Shown: piece after piece, positions 34,047 through 41,992 of the stretch
Position numbering within the stretch: position 1 is the stretch's first letter
Layout: each line of letters starts with the position of its first letter
Source of the DNA: Brassicibacter mesophilus
GTDB taxonomy: Bacteria > Bacillota > Clostridia > Tissierellales > Proteiniboraceae
DNA length: 64,000 nt
Reading direction: 5' to 3'
Assembly: GCF_050433385.1 (NCBI RefSeq)
Contig: NZ_JBNPXI010000008.1
Span: 94,729-158,728, forward strand
Translations under genes and position numbers: made by a program
The notes under the pieces: model-generated
Told to the model about the DNA's origin: nothing
The model's input: the letters and a program-made list of their open reading frames with translations, nothing else
Databases searched by the model: none

Positions 34047-34697
34047 TTATATGAACCCATTTTCCACCAAAAAAGTCATATCAATTTCTTTCTTAGGATG
34101 TTGATTATTTTTAAACAGTACAAATTTCTCAATATATTTTCCAACCATGTCACATTCAAGATTAACCTGATCCCCAATATTTTTTTCAAGAATAGTTGTC
34201 TCATCTCTAGTAAGAGGAATGATTGAAACCTTAAAACTGCTATCATCTACATCTGCTACTGTAAGACTTGTTCCATCTATTGCAACAGAACCTTTTTGGA
34301 CTATATACTTAATAATCTCTTGTTTAGCGCCTATATGAATCCATGTTGCATTGTCTTCTTTCTTAAATCCTCTAACAGTCCCAACTCCATCGATATGCCC
34401 TGAAACTATATGTCCTCCAAGTCTGTCTCCGAGCTTTAAAGCTCTTTCAAGATTAATCCTGCTACCATTTTTTAGTGTGCCAAGATTACTTCTTCTCATA
34501 GTCTCAGGCATTACATCTATAGAAAAACCATTTTCAGTATGATTAGTGACTGTAAGACAAACACCATTTGTACTGATACTATCTCCAAGCTTTATATCCT
34601 CAAGCACCTTCTTTGCTCTAATGGTAATCTTAGCTGAATTTGCACCTATTATGACTGATTCCACTGTCCCTATTTCTTCAACTAGTCCTGTGAACAT
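34047..34697 (-). CDS. ribE: riboflavin synthase alpha chain
   Basis: The protein is 216 residues. It dismutates two 6,7-dimethyl-8-ribityllumazine molecules to riboflavin. Two lumazine-binding repeats are seen: MFTGLVEEIG, DSISTNGVCLTVT, GGHIVSGHIDGVG, then GSVAIDGTSLTVADVD and LGTLKNGSRINLERAL before the second. The last ~15 residues (PKKEIDMTFLVENGF) extend slightly past the usual end. It overlaps the ribD 3' end by 16 bp. Many databases call this gene ribC or ribE. Confidence 0.96.
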   Translation of the reverse strand: MFTGLVEEIGTVESVIIGANSAKITIRAKKVLEDIKLGDSISTNGVCLTVTNHTENGFSIDVMPETMRRSNLGTLKNGSRINLERALKLGDRLGGHIVSGHIDGVGTVRGFKKEDNATWIHIGAKQEIIKYIVQKGSVAIDGTSLTVADVDDSSFKVSIIPLTRDETTILEKNIGDQVNLECDMVGKYIEKFVLFKNNQHPKKEIDMTFLVENGFI

Positions 34698-35803
34698 ATT
34701 TCTTGTTCATCCTTTCTTATATAGGCTTTTATCATGATGTCATCATCAAACCTTGAAACTTTAATATTTTCCAGCATAAATGCATTGCGTATATACTCTT
34801 TGCCACTACCTCCTACTGGTGTTTTTGCAGTATCTCCACCTATAATCTTTGGAGCAATAAAGGATATGATTTCATCAACTATACCTTCATTAAGTGCACT
34901 GAAATTCAAACTGCTTCCACCTTCTATAAGTAAGCTGTCTATTCCCTTTTCACCAAGTACTTTTACTAGCCATCTTAAATCTACTTTATTATCCTTCACT
35001 GGAACCTTAAGTACTTCAGCACCTTTTTTAAGGATAGCTTCTATCTTGTGATTATCTGCTTTTTCTGTAACAGCTATTACGGTTTTCACATCTAATGCAG
35101 TAGAAAGTATTTGTGAATCTAATGGTATTCTTCCATTTGAATCAACTATTATTCTAACTGGGTTAGACCCTTTTTCATTTTTTAGTCTTGTAGTTAGCAA
35201 TGGATCATCTGCTAGCACTGTCCCTATACCCACCATAATCGCAGACATTCTATGTCTTAGTTGATGAACATATTCTCTGGACTTTTCATTTGTTATCCAT
35301 TTAGAGTCCCCTGTAAATGCTGCAATCTTACCATCTAATGTCATGGCTGTCTTGAGTATGCAAAATGGGAGTTTTGTAGTTATATATTTGATGAATATCT
35401 CATTTAGCTCTTTTATCTCTTGTTCTAATATGCCAGTTACAACTTCTATTCCATTATCCTTTAAGATTTTAATTCCTCTTCCTGAAACAATAGGGTTGGG
35501 ATCCTTCATTCCTATTACTACCTTGGATATTCCTTTCTGTACTATTGCATTAGCGCACGGTGGAGTTTTCCCATAATGAGAGCAGGGTTCAAGTGTTACA
35601 TACATTGTTGACCCTCTCACATCATCAGTTGCATTATTAAACGCATTTATTTCTGCATGTGGTCCTCCATAAACTTCGTGATAACCCTCACCTATTATTA
35701 GTCCATCCTTAACTATAACTGCTCCTACTAATGGATTAGGACTAGCGAAGCCAATACCTTTTTGAGATAATTGGATAGCTCTTTTCATATATTCAAGATG
35801 CAA
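34682..35803 (-). CDS. ribD: bifunctional pyrimidine deaminase / reductase of riboflavin synthesis
   Basis: The protein is 373 residues. The N-terminal deaminase has the zinc site HAEINAF and EPCSHYGKTPPC; the C-terminal reductase has LKTAMTLDGKIA, GIGTVLADDPLLTTRL, PVRIIVDSNGRIP and IDSLLIEGGSSLN. The start is a TTG at 35803 with GGAGGTGA 7 nt upstream; an in-frame ATG 15 nt further lies too far from the site. It is first in the rib operon, behind the FMN riboswitch and its terminator. Confidence 0.96.
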   Translation of the reverse strand: MHLEYMKRAIQLSQKGIGFASPNPLVGAVIVKDGLIIGEGYHEVYGGPHAEINAFNNATDDVRGSTMYVTLEPCSHYGKTPPCANAIVQKGISKVVIGMKDPNPIVSGRGIKILKDNGIEVVTGILEQEIKELNEIFIKYITTKLPFCILKTAMTLDGKIAAFTGDSKWITNEKSREYVHQLRHRMSAIMVGIGTVLADDPLLTTRLKNEKGSNPVRIIVDSNGRIPLDSQILSTALDVKTVIAVTEKADNHKIEAILKKGAEVLKVPVKDNKVDLRWLVKVLGEKGIDSLLIEGGSSLNFSALNEGIVDEIISFIAPKIIGGDTAKTPVGGSGKEYIRNAFMLENIKVSRFDDDIMIKAYIRKDEQEICSQD

Positions 35804-35954
35804 AAAATCACCTCCACTCTAAATAATATTTGCAATATTGTGAGATTTTATAGGTAACCAAGTTCAAGATAAAAAATATTGCATGAATTTTGGTTATCTA
35901 TATTAAGAAAAATAATAATTCGCAATAGGCAGGACAAAAAGAAAAGTAAAATAA

Positions 35955-35992
35955 AAGCAGCTCTGAAAATCATAAAGATTTCAGGGCTGCTT
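35955..35992 (-). terminator. riboswitch-controlled terminator ahead of ribD
   Basis: The arms AAGCAGCTCTGAAAATC and GATTTCAGGGCTGCTT pair almost fully around a 5-nt loop. On the minus strand TTTTATTTTACTTTTC follows. It lies 50 nt downstream of the FMN aptamer and 150 nt ahead of ribD, where FMN binding should favour termination. Confidence 0.85.
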
Positions 35993-36042
35993 ATGTTCTA
36001 AGTAAACAGTATTCAAGAATACAAAAAACTTACACTTACAGA

Positions 36043-36158
36043 CTTTCCTTCTTCCATCCAGACTTTACTGTCGGTCCTGGAATTTCACCAGATCAACTGT
36101 ATACACAGTTCGCGGACTATACCGCCGGTCGGGAATCTCACCCTGCCCTGAAGGATTA
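36043..36158 (-). promoter_or_regulatory. FMN riboswitch (RFN element)
   Basis: The RFN signature is clear on the minus strand: ATCCTTCAGGGCAGGGTGAG, ATTCCCGACCGGCGGT, ATAGTCCGCGA, TGATCTGGTGAAATTCCAG, GACCGACAGTAAAGTCTGGA and closing GAAGAAGGA. The outer stem joins the CCTTC and GAAGG ends. It controls the ribDEBAH operon through the terminator at 35955-35992. Confidence 0.96.
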
Positions 36159-36172
36159 TTAATTTTAACATT

Positions 36173-36201
36173 AATATATCAATATTTAGAATATATGTCA
36201 A
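36173..36201 (-). promoter_or_regulatory. sigma-A promoter of the riboflavin operon
   Basis: TTGACA (36201-36196) and TATATT (36178-36173) are 17 nt apart, placing the transcript start a few bases ahead of the FMN aptamer. Confidence 0.75.
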
Positions 36202-36304
36202 TATTGTTTAGTAAGTTATTCATATTCCCTTTTTGTATCAATGAAAAGAATTGGACATATTATATTATTGCAAAAGGATTCTTTAGGAAAGGAGGCTGTC
36301 TAAA

Positions 36305-36715
36305 GTGAATTCAAACAATAATGTTGCGAATATTATAAGTAAAGTAATTCTAAGTGAAGATCTGATGAAAAAATATGAAGAATTTCAAAAAGAGTACAGC
36401 GATAAATCTAACGACTATCTACTACGGGAAATTAATAGAGTAAAAGGAGAAGTATCCCAAGAAATACGGCTTCAGCACATTAAAAATCTAGAATATCTGG
36501 CACAGATGGAAGGATTCGTAACAGATGAAGTAAAACAAAAAATAGCTGTTGTCAAAGAAGTACTGAATATTGAAGACATATCTTCAAATGTTAATCCTTA
36601 TCCATCAAATCAATTCCTTACGGGCTCCAGTTTATTGTTATGGTTCCTGCTAGTATCAGTATTATTTAGACCAGGTTTTTTCAGAAGACCTTTTAAAAGA
36701 AGACCTTTTTATTAG
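36305..36715 (+). CDS. hypothetical protein with coiled region and basic C-terminal tail
   Basis: The protein is 136 residues, starting at a GTG with AAAGGAGG 9 nt upstream. Residues 15-90 are helical and charged (EDLMKKYEEFQKEYSDK, LREINRVKGEVSQEIRL). A C-terminal membrane segment (LTGSSLLLWFLLVSVLF) is followed by the very basic tail RPGFFRRPFKRRPFY, so the protein is probably tail-anchored with the helical part in the cytoplasm. I do not recognise a family. It is one of few plus-strand genes and ends in a strong terminator. Confidence 0.75.
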   Translation: MNSNNNVANIISKVILSEDLMKKYEEFQKEYSDKSNDYLLREINRVKGEVSQEIRLQHIKNLEYLAQMEGFVTDEVKQKIAVVKEVLNIEDISSNVNPYPSNQFLTGSSLLLWFLLVSVLFRPGFFRRPFKRRPFY

Positions 36716-36724
36716 AAAGTAAAT

Positions 36725-36756
36725 AAAAGAACTCCATAGTCTGATGGAGTTCTTTT
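36725..36756 (+). terminator. intrinsic terminator
   Basis: A 13-bp perfect stem AAAAGAACTCCAT / ATGGAGTTCTTTT with a 6-nt loop lies 9 nt past the plus-strand gene. It can also serve the small minus-strand gene that ends at 36761. Confidence 0.85.
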
Positions 36757-36760
36757 ACTA

Positions 36761-36895
36761 TTACTTACCTGTCCTTTCAAATGCAATTAAATAGTATTTC
36801 TCTCCTAGCTGTTGCTCAAGTTGCTGTATTTGATTTAACTCATTGTCATTAACATTAGCTAAAGGTACTTGATCGAGTTTATTCTTCTTATCCAT
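36761..36895 (-). CDS. small protein, 44 aa, unknown
   Basis: The frame MDKKNKLDQVPLANVNDNEL continues with NQIQQLEQQLGEKYYLIAFE and RTGK. A GGGAGG site 8 nt before the ATG, a balanced amino-acid composition and a terminator at its end make it a real gene. The Gln/Leu heptads suggest a short coiled coil. Short proteins ending in a similar LEQQLGEKYYLIA block occur in Clostridia as far as I recall, without known function. Confidence 0.65.
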   Translation of the reverse strand: MDKKNKLDQVPLANVNDNELNQIQQLEQQLGEKYYLIAFERTGK

Positions 36896-36958
36896 AGCTT
36901 TACCTCCCATATATTTTAATTTATTATTGGCAAGTAATGGCTATTTTATTCTTTCTAG

Positions 36959-37933
36959 TTACTTTAAAATCTCATTTATAATTCTATAAAAGTTTTTATA
37001 GCTTATCTTTTCGATGTCCTCTTTGCTATATCCACGTTCTTTCATGATTTTTATAATATTTTGCACTTTTGAAGTGTCTTCAAGCCCTATAGTTCCTATA
37101 TCTTCACTTTCAGTAAAGCTGTTTGTAGTGTCACCCTCAAGATAGTCAAAGAAGTCAAACCCAAATCCTACGTGGTCAATTCCCATCACCTCAACCATAT
37201 GGTCAATATGATTTGCAAGATACTCTATATCCTGCTTATCTCTCTCTATATGAACAAACTCTCTAAATGCATTAAGTCCCACTATTCCACCTTTTTCTGA
37301 TATAGCTTTAAGCTGTTCGTCTGTAAGATTTCTAGGAACATCACATAATGCTCTGCAATTTGAATGAGATGCAATGAAAGGTCTAGATGAGTGCTGATAA
37401 ACATCCCAAAAGGTTCTTTCATTTCCATGAGATACATCGAGTATAATCCCAAGCTCTTCAATTTTTTTTACCGCTTGTATACCATATTGAGTTAATCCTC
37501 TGCTAGATGCTCCTTTTACACCTGTTGCAAGTTCATTCTCTTCATTCCATGTCAATGATGCATGTCTTACACCAAACATATAAAGTGCATTTATTAGATT
37601 AACGTTTGTACCTAGAGCACTAAGGCCCTCTACTCCAATAATTACTGGCATCTTATTTTCAATAACTGCTAAGTCAAAGTCTGTAGCACATTTTACAATC
37701 TTAAATATATCTTGATTTTCCATTATTTCATTTGCAGTATGCTCTATCATTTCTAAAATTCTTTTTTTAGGCTCTTTATCATGTGGTGGGTCAGCCCACA
37801 TAACAAATATTCCACCATTAATTTTACCTTTGCTGAATCTTTGTAAATGTACATTTTTAAAGACATCTGAAATACCCTTTTGTCTTCTTATGGTTACATC
37901 TGTCCAAATATCAGCATGTCCATCAAAAATCAT
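36959..37933 (-). CDS. M19-family membrane dipeptidase (renal dipeptidase type)
   Basis: The protein is 324 residues, a metal-dependent dipeptidase. The zinc ligands fit as H and D in FDGHADIW, E in VEGLSAL, and H in ILDVSHGNERTFWD and FIASHSNCRALCDVPRNL; the closing block GIDHVGFGFDFFDY matches the family. No signal peptide is present, so it acts in the cytoplasm. It is the second gene after a DUF819 transporter-like gene, with a 32-bp palindrome between, which suggests uptake and hydrolysis of a small peptide or amide. Confidence 0.92.
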   Translation of the reverse strand: MIFDGHADIWTDVTIRRQKGISDVFKNVHLQRFSKGKINGGIFVMWADPPHDKEPKKRILEMIEHTANEIMENQDIFKIVKCATDFDLAVIENKMPVIIGVEGLSALGTNVNLINALYMFGVRHASLTWNEENELATGVKGASSRGLTQYGIQAVKKIEELGIILDVSHGNERTFWDVYQHSSRPFIASHSNCRALCDVPRNLTDEQLKAISEKGGIVGLNAFREFVHIERDKQDIEYLANHIDHMVEVMGIDHVGFGFDFFDYLEGDTTNSFTESEDIGTIGLEDTSKVQNIIKIMKERGYSKEDIEKISYKNFYRIINEILK

Positions 37934-37951
37934 TTTATTACCTCCTAAAAT

Positions 37952-37983
37952 CCAAATAGGAAAGGATATCCTTTCCTATTTGG
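37952..37983. repeat. 32-bp perfect palindrome between two operon genes
   Basis: Bases 37952-37967 are the exact complement of 37968-37983 (arm CCAAATAGGAAAGGAT). It starts 8 nt past the DUF819 stop and ends 19 nt before the dipeptidase gene. It could be an intercistronic terminator, an RNA processing or stability hairpin, or an operator. Confidence 0.75.
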
Positions 37984-37990
37984 TAATTTA

Positions 37991-39208
37991 CTACATCATT
38001 TGCAAGATACTACCCATAAATATTCCAAAGTAATTCCCTATTACATATCCTAATGTTCCTACAAGCAATATAGGTACTATTAGTGCAGTCCAACCTTTTG
38101 CAATAGCCATAGCAGCTGCTGTAGTAGGTCCACCTATATTTGCATTTGATGCAAGCAATATTTCTTCTAGATTAAATTTTAATAGTTTTCCGAATGATAG
38201 TGTTATCAGCATATTTACCAAAACCATTATTGCACAAAATACTAATAGTAGTGGTGATTTTGACAATATTAGAGGTATAGATGCAGGCACTCCTATTACA
38301 ACGAAGAAAATATAGATTAAAAATGTTCCTATTTCCTGTGCCCCTCTTATTTCTCCAAAAAATTGAGGTATATATGTTGCTAATATCATAGTTAAGGTAG
38401 TCATTATAAGATATTTATTTCCAAACAATCCGTTTAATAAATTTGTAACTGGGTTCTCAGTAGGAATAACTGAACCTAAAAACTTAGCTATTTCTGTTGA
38501 AATTGCAACAATAACAAAAGCAGACCCTACAGCAAAGGCAATGTCCTTTAATGATATCTCTTTTCTACCCCAATATGAAGCTGCTTGAGTCTTTCCTTCT
38601 TCACTGGCTCCCATTTTTTCTACTTCATCAACATGAGGATGCTTAAACTTTTTCCTAAAGAACGCCATAGAAGGTATAGCAATAAGTACAAAGAAATATA
38701 ATGCCATAAGTAAATTGTCTGCTACTACAGCAGCTGAAACCAACTCACCAGGTGCAGAAAAAGAATCTGCCATAGCTACAAAATTTACTCCGCCACCAAT
38801 ATAAGAGCCTGCCATCATAGCTCCTACCTTATACAGTGAAGGTACTGCATTTTTTAATAGCATAAATCCAATAAATGCTCCTAGCATTGTTCCTACAGAA
38901 CTAATTGCGAATATTGCTAGCATACGCCCACTTTCTTTCCATATTTTTTTAATATTTGCCTTATATAGAAGTAGTGGGATAGCTAAAGGAACTACATATC
39001 CCCAAACCTGATCGTATGCTGGCGCTGCTGTTGGTATGATTTTTAAATTTGCAAGGACCATTGCTCCGATAAGTGCAATGATAGCACCTGTTACTTTTGA
39101 TGCCCAACTGTATTTTTGCTCTAGCCAAATACTAACTGCTGCCCAGCCTGTCAGTATAGCCCATAATACCCACGTATTCTCTGGACTAATTAAACTACCA
39201 CTTGTCAT
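37991..39208 (-). CDS. DUF819-family integral membrane protein
   Basis: The protein is 405 residues with about ten to twelve membrane segments (VLWAILTGWAAVSIWLEQ, LAIFAISSVGTMLGAFIGFM, MTTLTMILATYIPQFF and others). Family-typical motifs include GAMMAGSYIGGGVNFVAMAD and LLASNANIGGPTTAAAMAIA. DUF819 proteins resemble secondary transporters, but substrates are not established. The ATG at 39208 has AAAGGAGAG upstream; the in-frame start at 39241 does not. It precedes the dipeptidase gene, so a peptide-derived substrate is an inference. Confidence 0.88.
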   Translation of the reverse strand: MTSGSLISPENTWVLWAILTGWAAVSIWLEQKYSWASKVTGAIIALIGAMVLANLKIIPTAAPAYDQVWGYVVPLAIPLLLYKANIKKIWKESGRMLAIFAISSVGTMLGAFIGFMLLKNAVPSLYKVGAMMAGSYIGGGVNFVAMADSFSAPGELVSAAVVADNLLMALYFFVLIAIPSMAFFRKKFKHPHVDEVEKMGASEEGKTQAASYWGRKEISLKDIAFAVGSAFVIVAISTEIAKFLGSVIPTENPVTNLLNGLFGNKYLIMTTLTMILATYIPQFFGEIRGAQEIGTFLIYIFFVVIGVPASIPLILSKSPLLLVFCAIMVLVNMLITLSFGKLLKFNLEEILLASNANIGGPTTAAAMAIAKGWTALIVPILLVGTLGYVIGNYFGIFMGSILQMM

Positions 39209-39300
39209 ATAACCACTCTCCTTTTGATTATTTGACCACAAAATATCGATATTAGTACAGTAATAAAGATTATGACGTTATAAAGCGATATTTCGAAGAC

Positions 39301-39340
39301 ATATATAGAATATTCTTGATTGTCTAAATATTCTATATAT
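39301..39340. promoter_or_regulatory. inverted repeat upstream of the DUF819 operon
   Basis: ATATATAGAATATT and AATATTCTATATAT are exact complements with a 12-nt spacer, 93 bp upstream of the DUF819 start. A 12-bp palindrome AATATCGATATT lies at 39242-39253. Either could bind a regulator. The rest of 39341-39677 holds nothing I can support. Confidence 0.4.
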
Positions 39341-39677
39341 TTGTACTTCTATATTTATTGCAAAATTCCTTCATATATACTAAATTTTTTTCAAAATATT
39401 GAATATATAGACCTAGTTTAGTTTTGAAATCCCTCCAACATATCCTACGAAAACCACGCTTAGGACATGTTGAAAAGACCCCATTAAGAAAAAAGGTAAG
39501 TTTAAATACTATAGAAATTTAAATAAGAATTGATAATTTATTGATAATTTAAGATAGAAAGTAAGTTATAAATCAGTATGTTTATTAGTTATGACTAAGA
39601 TTATGTAGTATGAGCGAAACCAAAATATCGGAGTAAGAGAACTGACTGAGTTTTGATTTATCTATCCAAAGCTAAAG

Positions 39678-39736
39678 AGCTGGTTCAATAAGCATATTAT
39701 GATATATTTTATATCTAATATAAGCATTAACCAGCT
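39678..39736 (-). terminator. probable terminator of a small membrane protein gene
   Basis: AGCTGGTT and AACCAGCT form the base of a long, AT-rich hairpin (inner pairing GATATA / TATATC) directly after the stop at 39737. Confidence 0.55.
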
Positions 39737-39964
39737 TTAATTGTTGAACAATAAGAATATTCCTATTAATATAAAAAGGGGAGAAAGCGATATGATTATT
39801 TTAGTCTTTTGAGAAATTTCATTATGTTTTATACGATTATTTTCATCGTTATTTTTATTAAGATATTCTAAAGTATCCTCAAGTTTTTTCAAAGTATAAA
39901 GCTTCGTAACCCAATTACCATAAAATCCAACTATGATAAGACAAATGCCTATAACAGATAACAT
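39737..39964 (-). CDS. small membrane protein, 75 aa, unknown
   Basis: Two membrane segments (SVIGICLIIVGFYGNWVT and IISLSPLFILIGIFLLF) flank a charged loop of about 35 residues. An ATAGGAGG site precedes the ATG. No family is recognised. It directly follows the remnant at 39977-40144 and may once have been part of a longer operon. Confidence 0.65.
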   Translation of the reverse strand: MLSVIGICLIIVGFYGNWVTKLYTLKKLEDTLEYLNKNNDENNRIKHNEISQKTKIIISLSPLFILIGIFLLFNN

Positions 39965-39976
39965 ATTATAATCCTC

Positions 39977-40144
39977 CTATTTATTTGGGCAATCAGAATA
40001 AATATGCTTTTCTATTTTTCTAGTATATTCATCATCAATATGGTCATGTAAAAATACACTCATATACTTAAGATTATTATTATCAGCAAATGCAGCAGAA
40101 TAATTGATTCCTAACAGATTGTTTTCTGATGAAGAATTTTTAGT
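39977..40144 (-). pseudogene. 3' remnant of a gene, no start codon
   Basis: An open frame of 55 codons reads SAAFADNNNLKYMSVFLHDH followed by IDDEYTRKIEKHIYSDCPNK and a stop 12 nt before the next gene start. Composition is protein-like, but there is no start codon or ribosome binding site, and all frames upstream are blocked. It is probably the truncated end of a lost gene. Family unknown. Confidence 0.35.
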
Positions 40145-40319
40145 TTACAGGGCTCTTATATACTGTCTAAACACTAAGTTTATTACTAACTATAGGAAGT
40201 TTTTATTAATTATATACATTATACACTATTATGTAAAAGTTTTTAAACTTTGGGAACGTGAGGATTTAATTGACAGAGAAAATAATTCAAAATAGTTATT
40301 AGGAAGTAAGGGTGAAAAC

Positions 40320-40502
40320 ATGGACGATTTAGCATATAAACTGATTACAAAACAAATAAATAGATATTTTAGGCAACATTCTGAAGCAAAGCAACTCTTC
40401 TTATTTATTGTACTTTTGTTGTACTATAACCTTTATCAGACGCTATACTCTCGGAAACCTTTGGATATACATTTTTTGAATGGTGCACATAAAAGCTCTT
40501 AG
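40320..40502 (+). CDS. short hypothetical protein, doubtful
   Basis: The frame gives 60 residues: a basic N-terminus (MDDLAYKLITKQINRYFRQH) and one hydrophobic stretch (LFLFIVLLLYYNLYQTLY). An AAGGGTG sequence 5 nt before the ATG could be a ribosome binding site. It lies in a region of decayed genes, just ahead of a frameshifted zinc-ribbon gene, and might be part of a mobile-element remnant. Confidence 0.35.
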   Translation: MDDLAYKLITKQINRYFRQHSEAKQLFLFIVLLLYYNLYQTLYSRKPLDIHFLNGAHKSS

Positions 40503-40544
40503 TATTCAGTATTTTTTCTGATATAGTGAAAGTAGGGTAATATT

Positions 40545-40721
40545 ATGAGGTTAATTAATATATTAGAAATGTAAAAGATCCAGAGGTTAAAGCCTTGAAG
40601 TTACACTCTAATTGTAATAAAAAAAATAGTGCATATTGCGAAACAGAAAACAGGGTTCGGGTACAAAAGATTGTTAACATGTCCTAATTGCCATAAAAGA
40701 AGAGTTGAGCTAAAGGAATAA
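40545..40721 (+). pseudogene. frameshifted Com-like zinc-ribbon protein
   Basis: Three frames read in series give a small zinc-finger protein: MRLINI, then IRNVKDPEVKALKLHSNCNK and KNSAYCETEN, then KTGFGYKRLLTCPNCHKRRV ending ELKE. The shifts are near 40559 and 40645. One CPNC knuckle is intact; of the first only a single Cys remains. The pattern resembles phage Mu Com-like zinc-ribbon proteins. The breaks make it a pseudogene unless programmed frameshifting occurs. Confidence 0.5.
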
Positions 40722-40820
40722 AATTGAATAAATTATGTTAATAAGTTTGAACAATGCCATCTAGCTATGATAAAATATTTATTAGACAAGTACATGATTG
40801 AAAGCATAGGAGTGATATCT

Positions 40821-41372
40821 TTGAATATAGATATAGGGTCAAAAATAAGATTACTCAGAAAAGACCTGAACATGAGTATAACCGACCTTGCTAAATCCGC
40901 GGAGCTTAGTACTGGACTAATAAGTCAGATTGAAAGAAATATAGTTGTTCCTTCTGTTGCATCTTTATGGAAGGTTGCAAAGAGCCTCAATGTTTCAATA
41001 GGCTATTTTTTTGACGAAGAAAATAAAGTTGCTGTAAACCCTATAGTAAAAAGGGAAAATAGAAAAAAAATTATGACTTCTAATTCAAGTGCAATATACG
41101 AACTATTAACTCCAAATCTGAACAGAAAAATCGAGTTCCTTCATATAATCCTTGAGAAAGATGACTCTTCAACTAAAGAGCTAATAACTCATGAAGGTGA
41201 AGAATGTGGAATTGTTCTAGAAGGAAAACTTCTTGTAAAAACTGCTAATGGAGATTATATTCTTGAAGAAGGTGACAGCATATATTTTGATAGCACCGTC
41301 CCTCATAGATACATAAATATAGGGGATAAAACCTGTACTTCTATATGGGCCATGACACCACCGAGTTTTTAA
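40821..41372 (+). CDS. XRE-family regulator with C-terminal cupin domain
   Basis: The protein is 183 residues from a TTG at 40821 that has AGGAGTG 6 nt upstream; an in-frame ATG at 40767 has none. The HTH (about 4-60) shows GSKIRLLRKDLNMSITDLAK and STGLISQIERNIVVPSVASL. The cupin half (about 100-183) shows THEGEECGIVLEGKLLV and LEEGDSIYFDSTVPHRYIN with likely metal or ligand positions. Such regulators sense small amino-acid-like or polyamine ligands. It may control the divergent-side DUF819/dipeptidase operon, but that is inference. Confidence 0.9.
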   Translation: MNIDIGSKIRLLRKDLNMSITDLAKSAELSTGLISQIERNIVVPSVASLWKVAKSLNVSIGYFFDEENKVAVNPIVKRENRKKIMTSNSSAIYELLTPNLNRKIEFLHIILEKDDSSTKELITHEGEECGIVLEGKLLVKTANGDYILEEGDSIYFDSTVPHRYINIGDKTCTSIWAMTPPSF

Positions 41373-41467
41373 ATACTATACTAAAAAGAACTTTATTTCA
41401 ATTTGAATTTAAAATTCTTTTTTTCTATTAGATATGTTTTATAATAATATTGAAAATATATCAACTT

Positions 41468-41497
41468 TTAAGGGAAGTCATTTTTGACTTCCCTTAA
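41468..41497. terminator. bidirectional terminator between converging genes
   Basis: A 13-bp perfect stem TTAAGGGAAGTCA / TGACTTCCCTTAA with a TTTT loop lies between the XRE-cupin gene and the small membrane protein gene. Confidence 0.8.
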
Positions 41498-41547
41498 TTT
41501 GGTTTAAAAAAATATTGTGAACATATATGCATAAACTTTATCTTATA

Positions 41548-41748
41548 TTACAGAAAGTCTAGAAAGAAATCTAATACAGATTTGAGAATTCCGCGACGCC
41601 AACCGCTATAAATCGCTACACCGAAAGATGCTGTACCAGCTATTGTTAATGGTATTCCTAATGTTGCATTTGTATCCTTTTGAAATGCAAAGTAAAAACA
41701 AACTGCCCCTATGGCTATAAATAATAAACATGGTATCATTTTTCTCAT
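41548..41748 (-). CDS. small membrane protein, 66 aa, unknown
   Basis: Two membrane segments (MIPCLLFIAIGAVCFYFAF and LGIPLTIAGTASFGVAIYSG) are followed by an amphipathic tail (RRGILKSVLDFFLDFL). An AGGAGG site about 10 nt before the ATG supports it. No family is recognised and the gene stands alone. Confidence 0.65.
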   Translation of the reverse strand: MRKMIPCLLFIAIGAVCFYFAFQKDTNATLGIPLTIAGTASFGVAIYSGWRRGILKSVLDFFLDFL

Positions 41749-41992
41749 AACACATGAACCTCCTATATTCAGGCAATAATTTACAAGTGAACATTAAACT
41801 ATAGCCTATTTATATGCTAATTATTACATTAATTCTAATATAATATATGACTAAACAAATATCGACTTTCTTTTTTTAAAACTCAATTTTTTGTGTAAAT
41901 ATGGGCTAGGTTGCATTAACATATTGCTTAATTATAGTATATCTTCAATAACATATTCATTTTCAGTATTTACATAGAACATATCTTCTCTA

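Noticed and set aside
40104..40295. A 63-codon plus-strand frame starting at a TTG
   Set aside because: No ribosome binding site, and it is antisense to the more protein-like remnant at 39977-40144.
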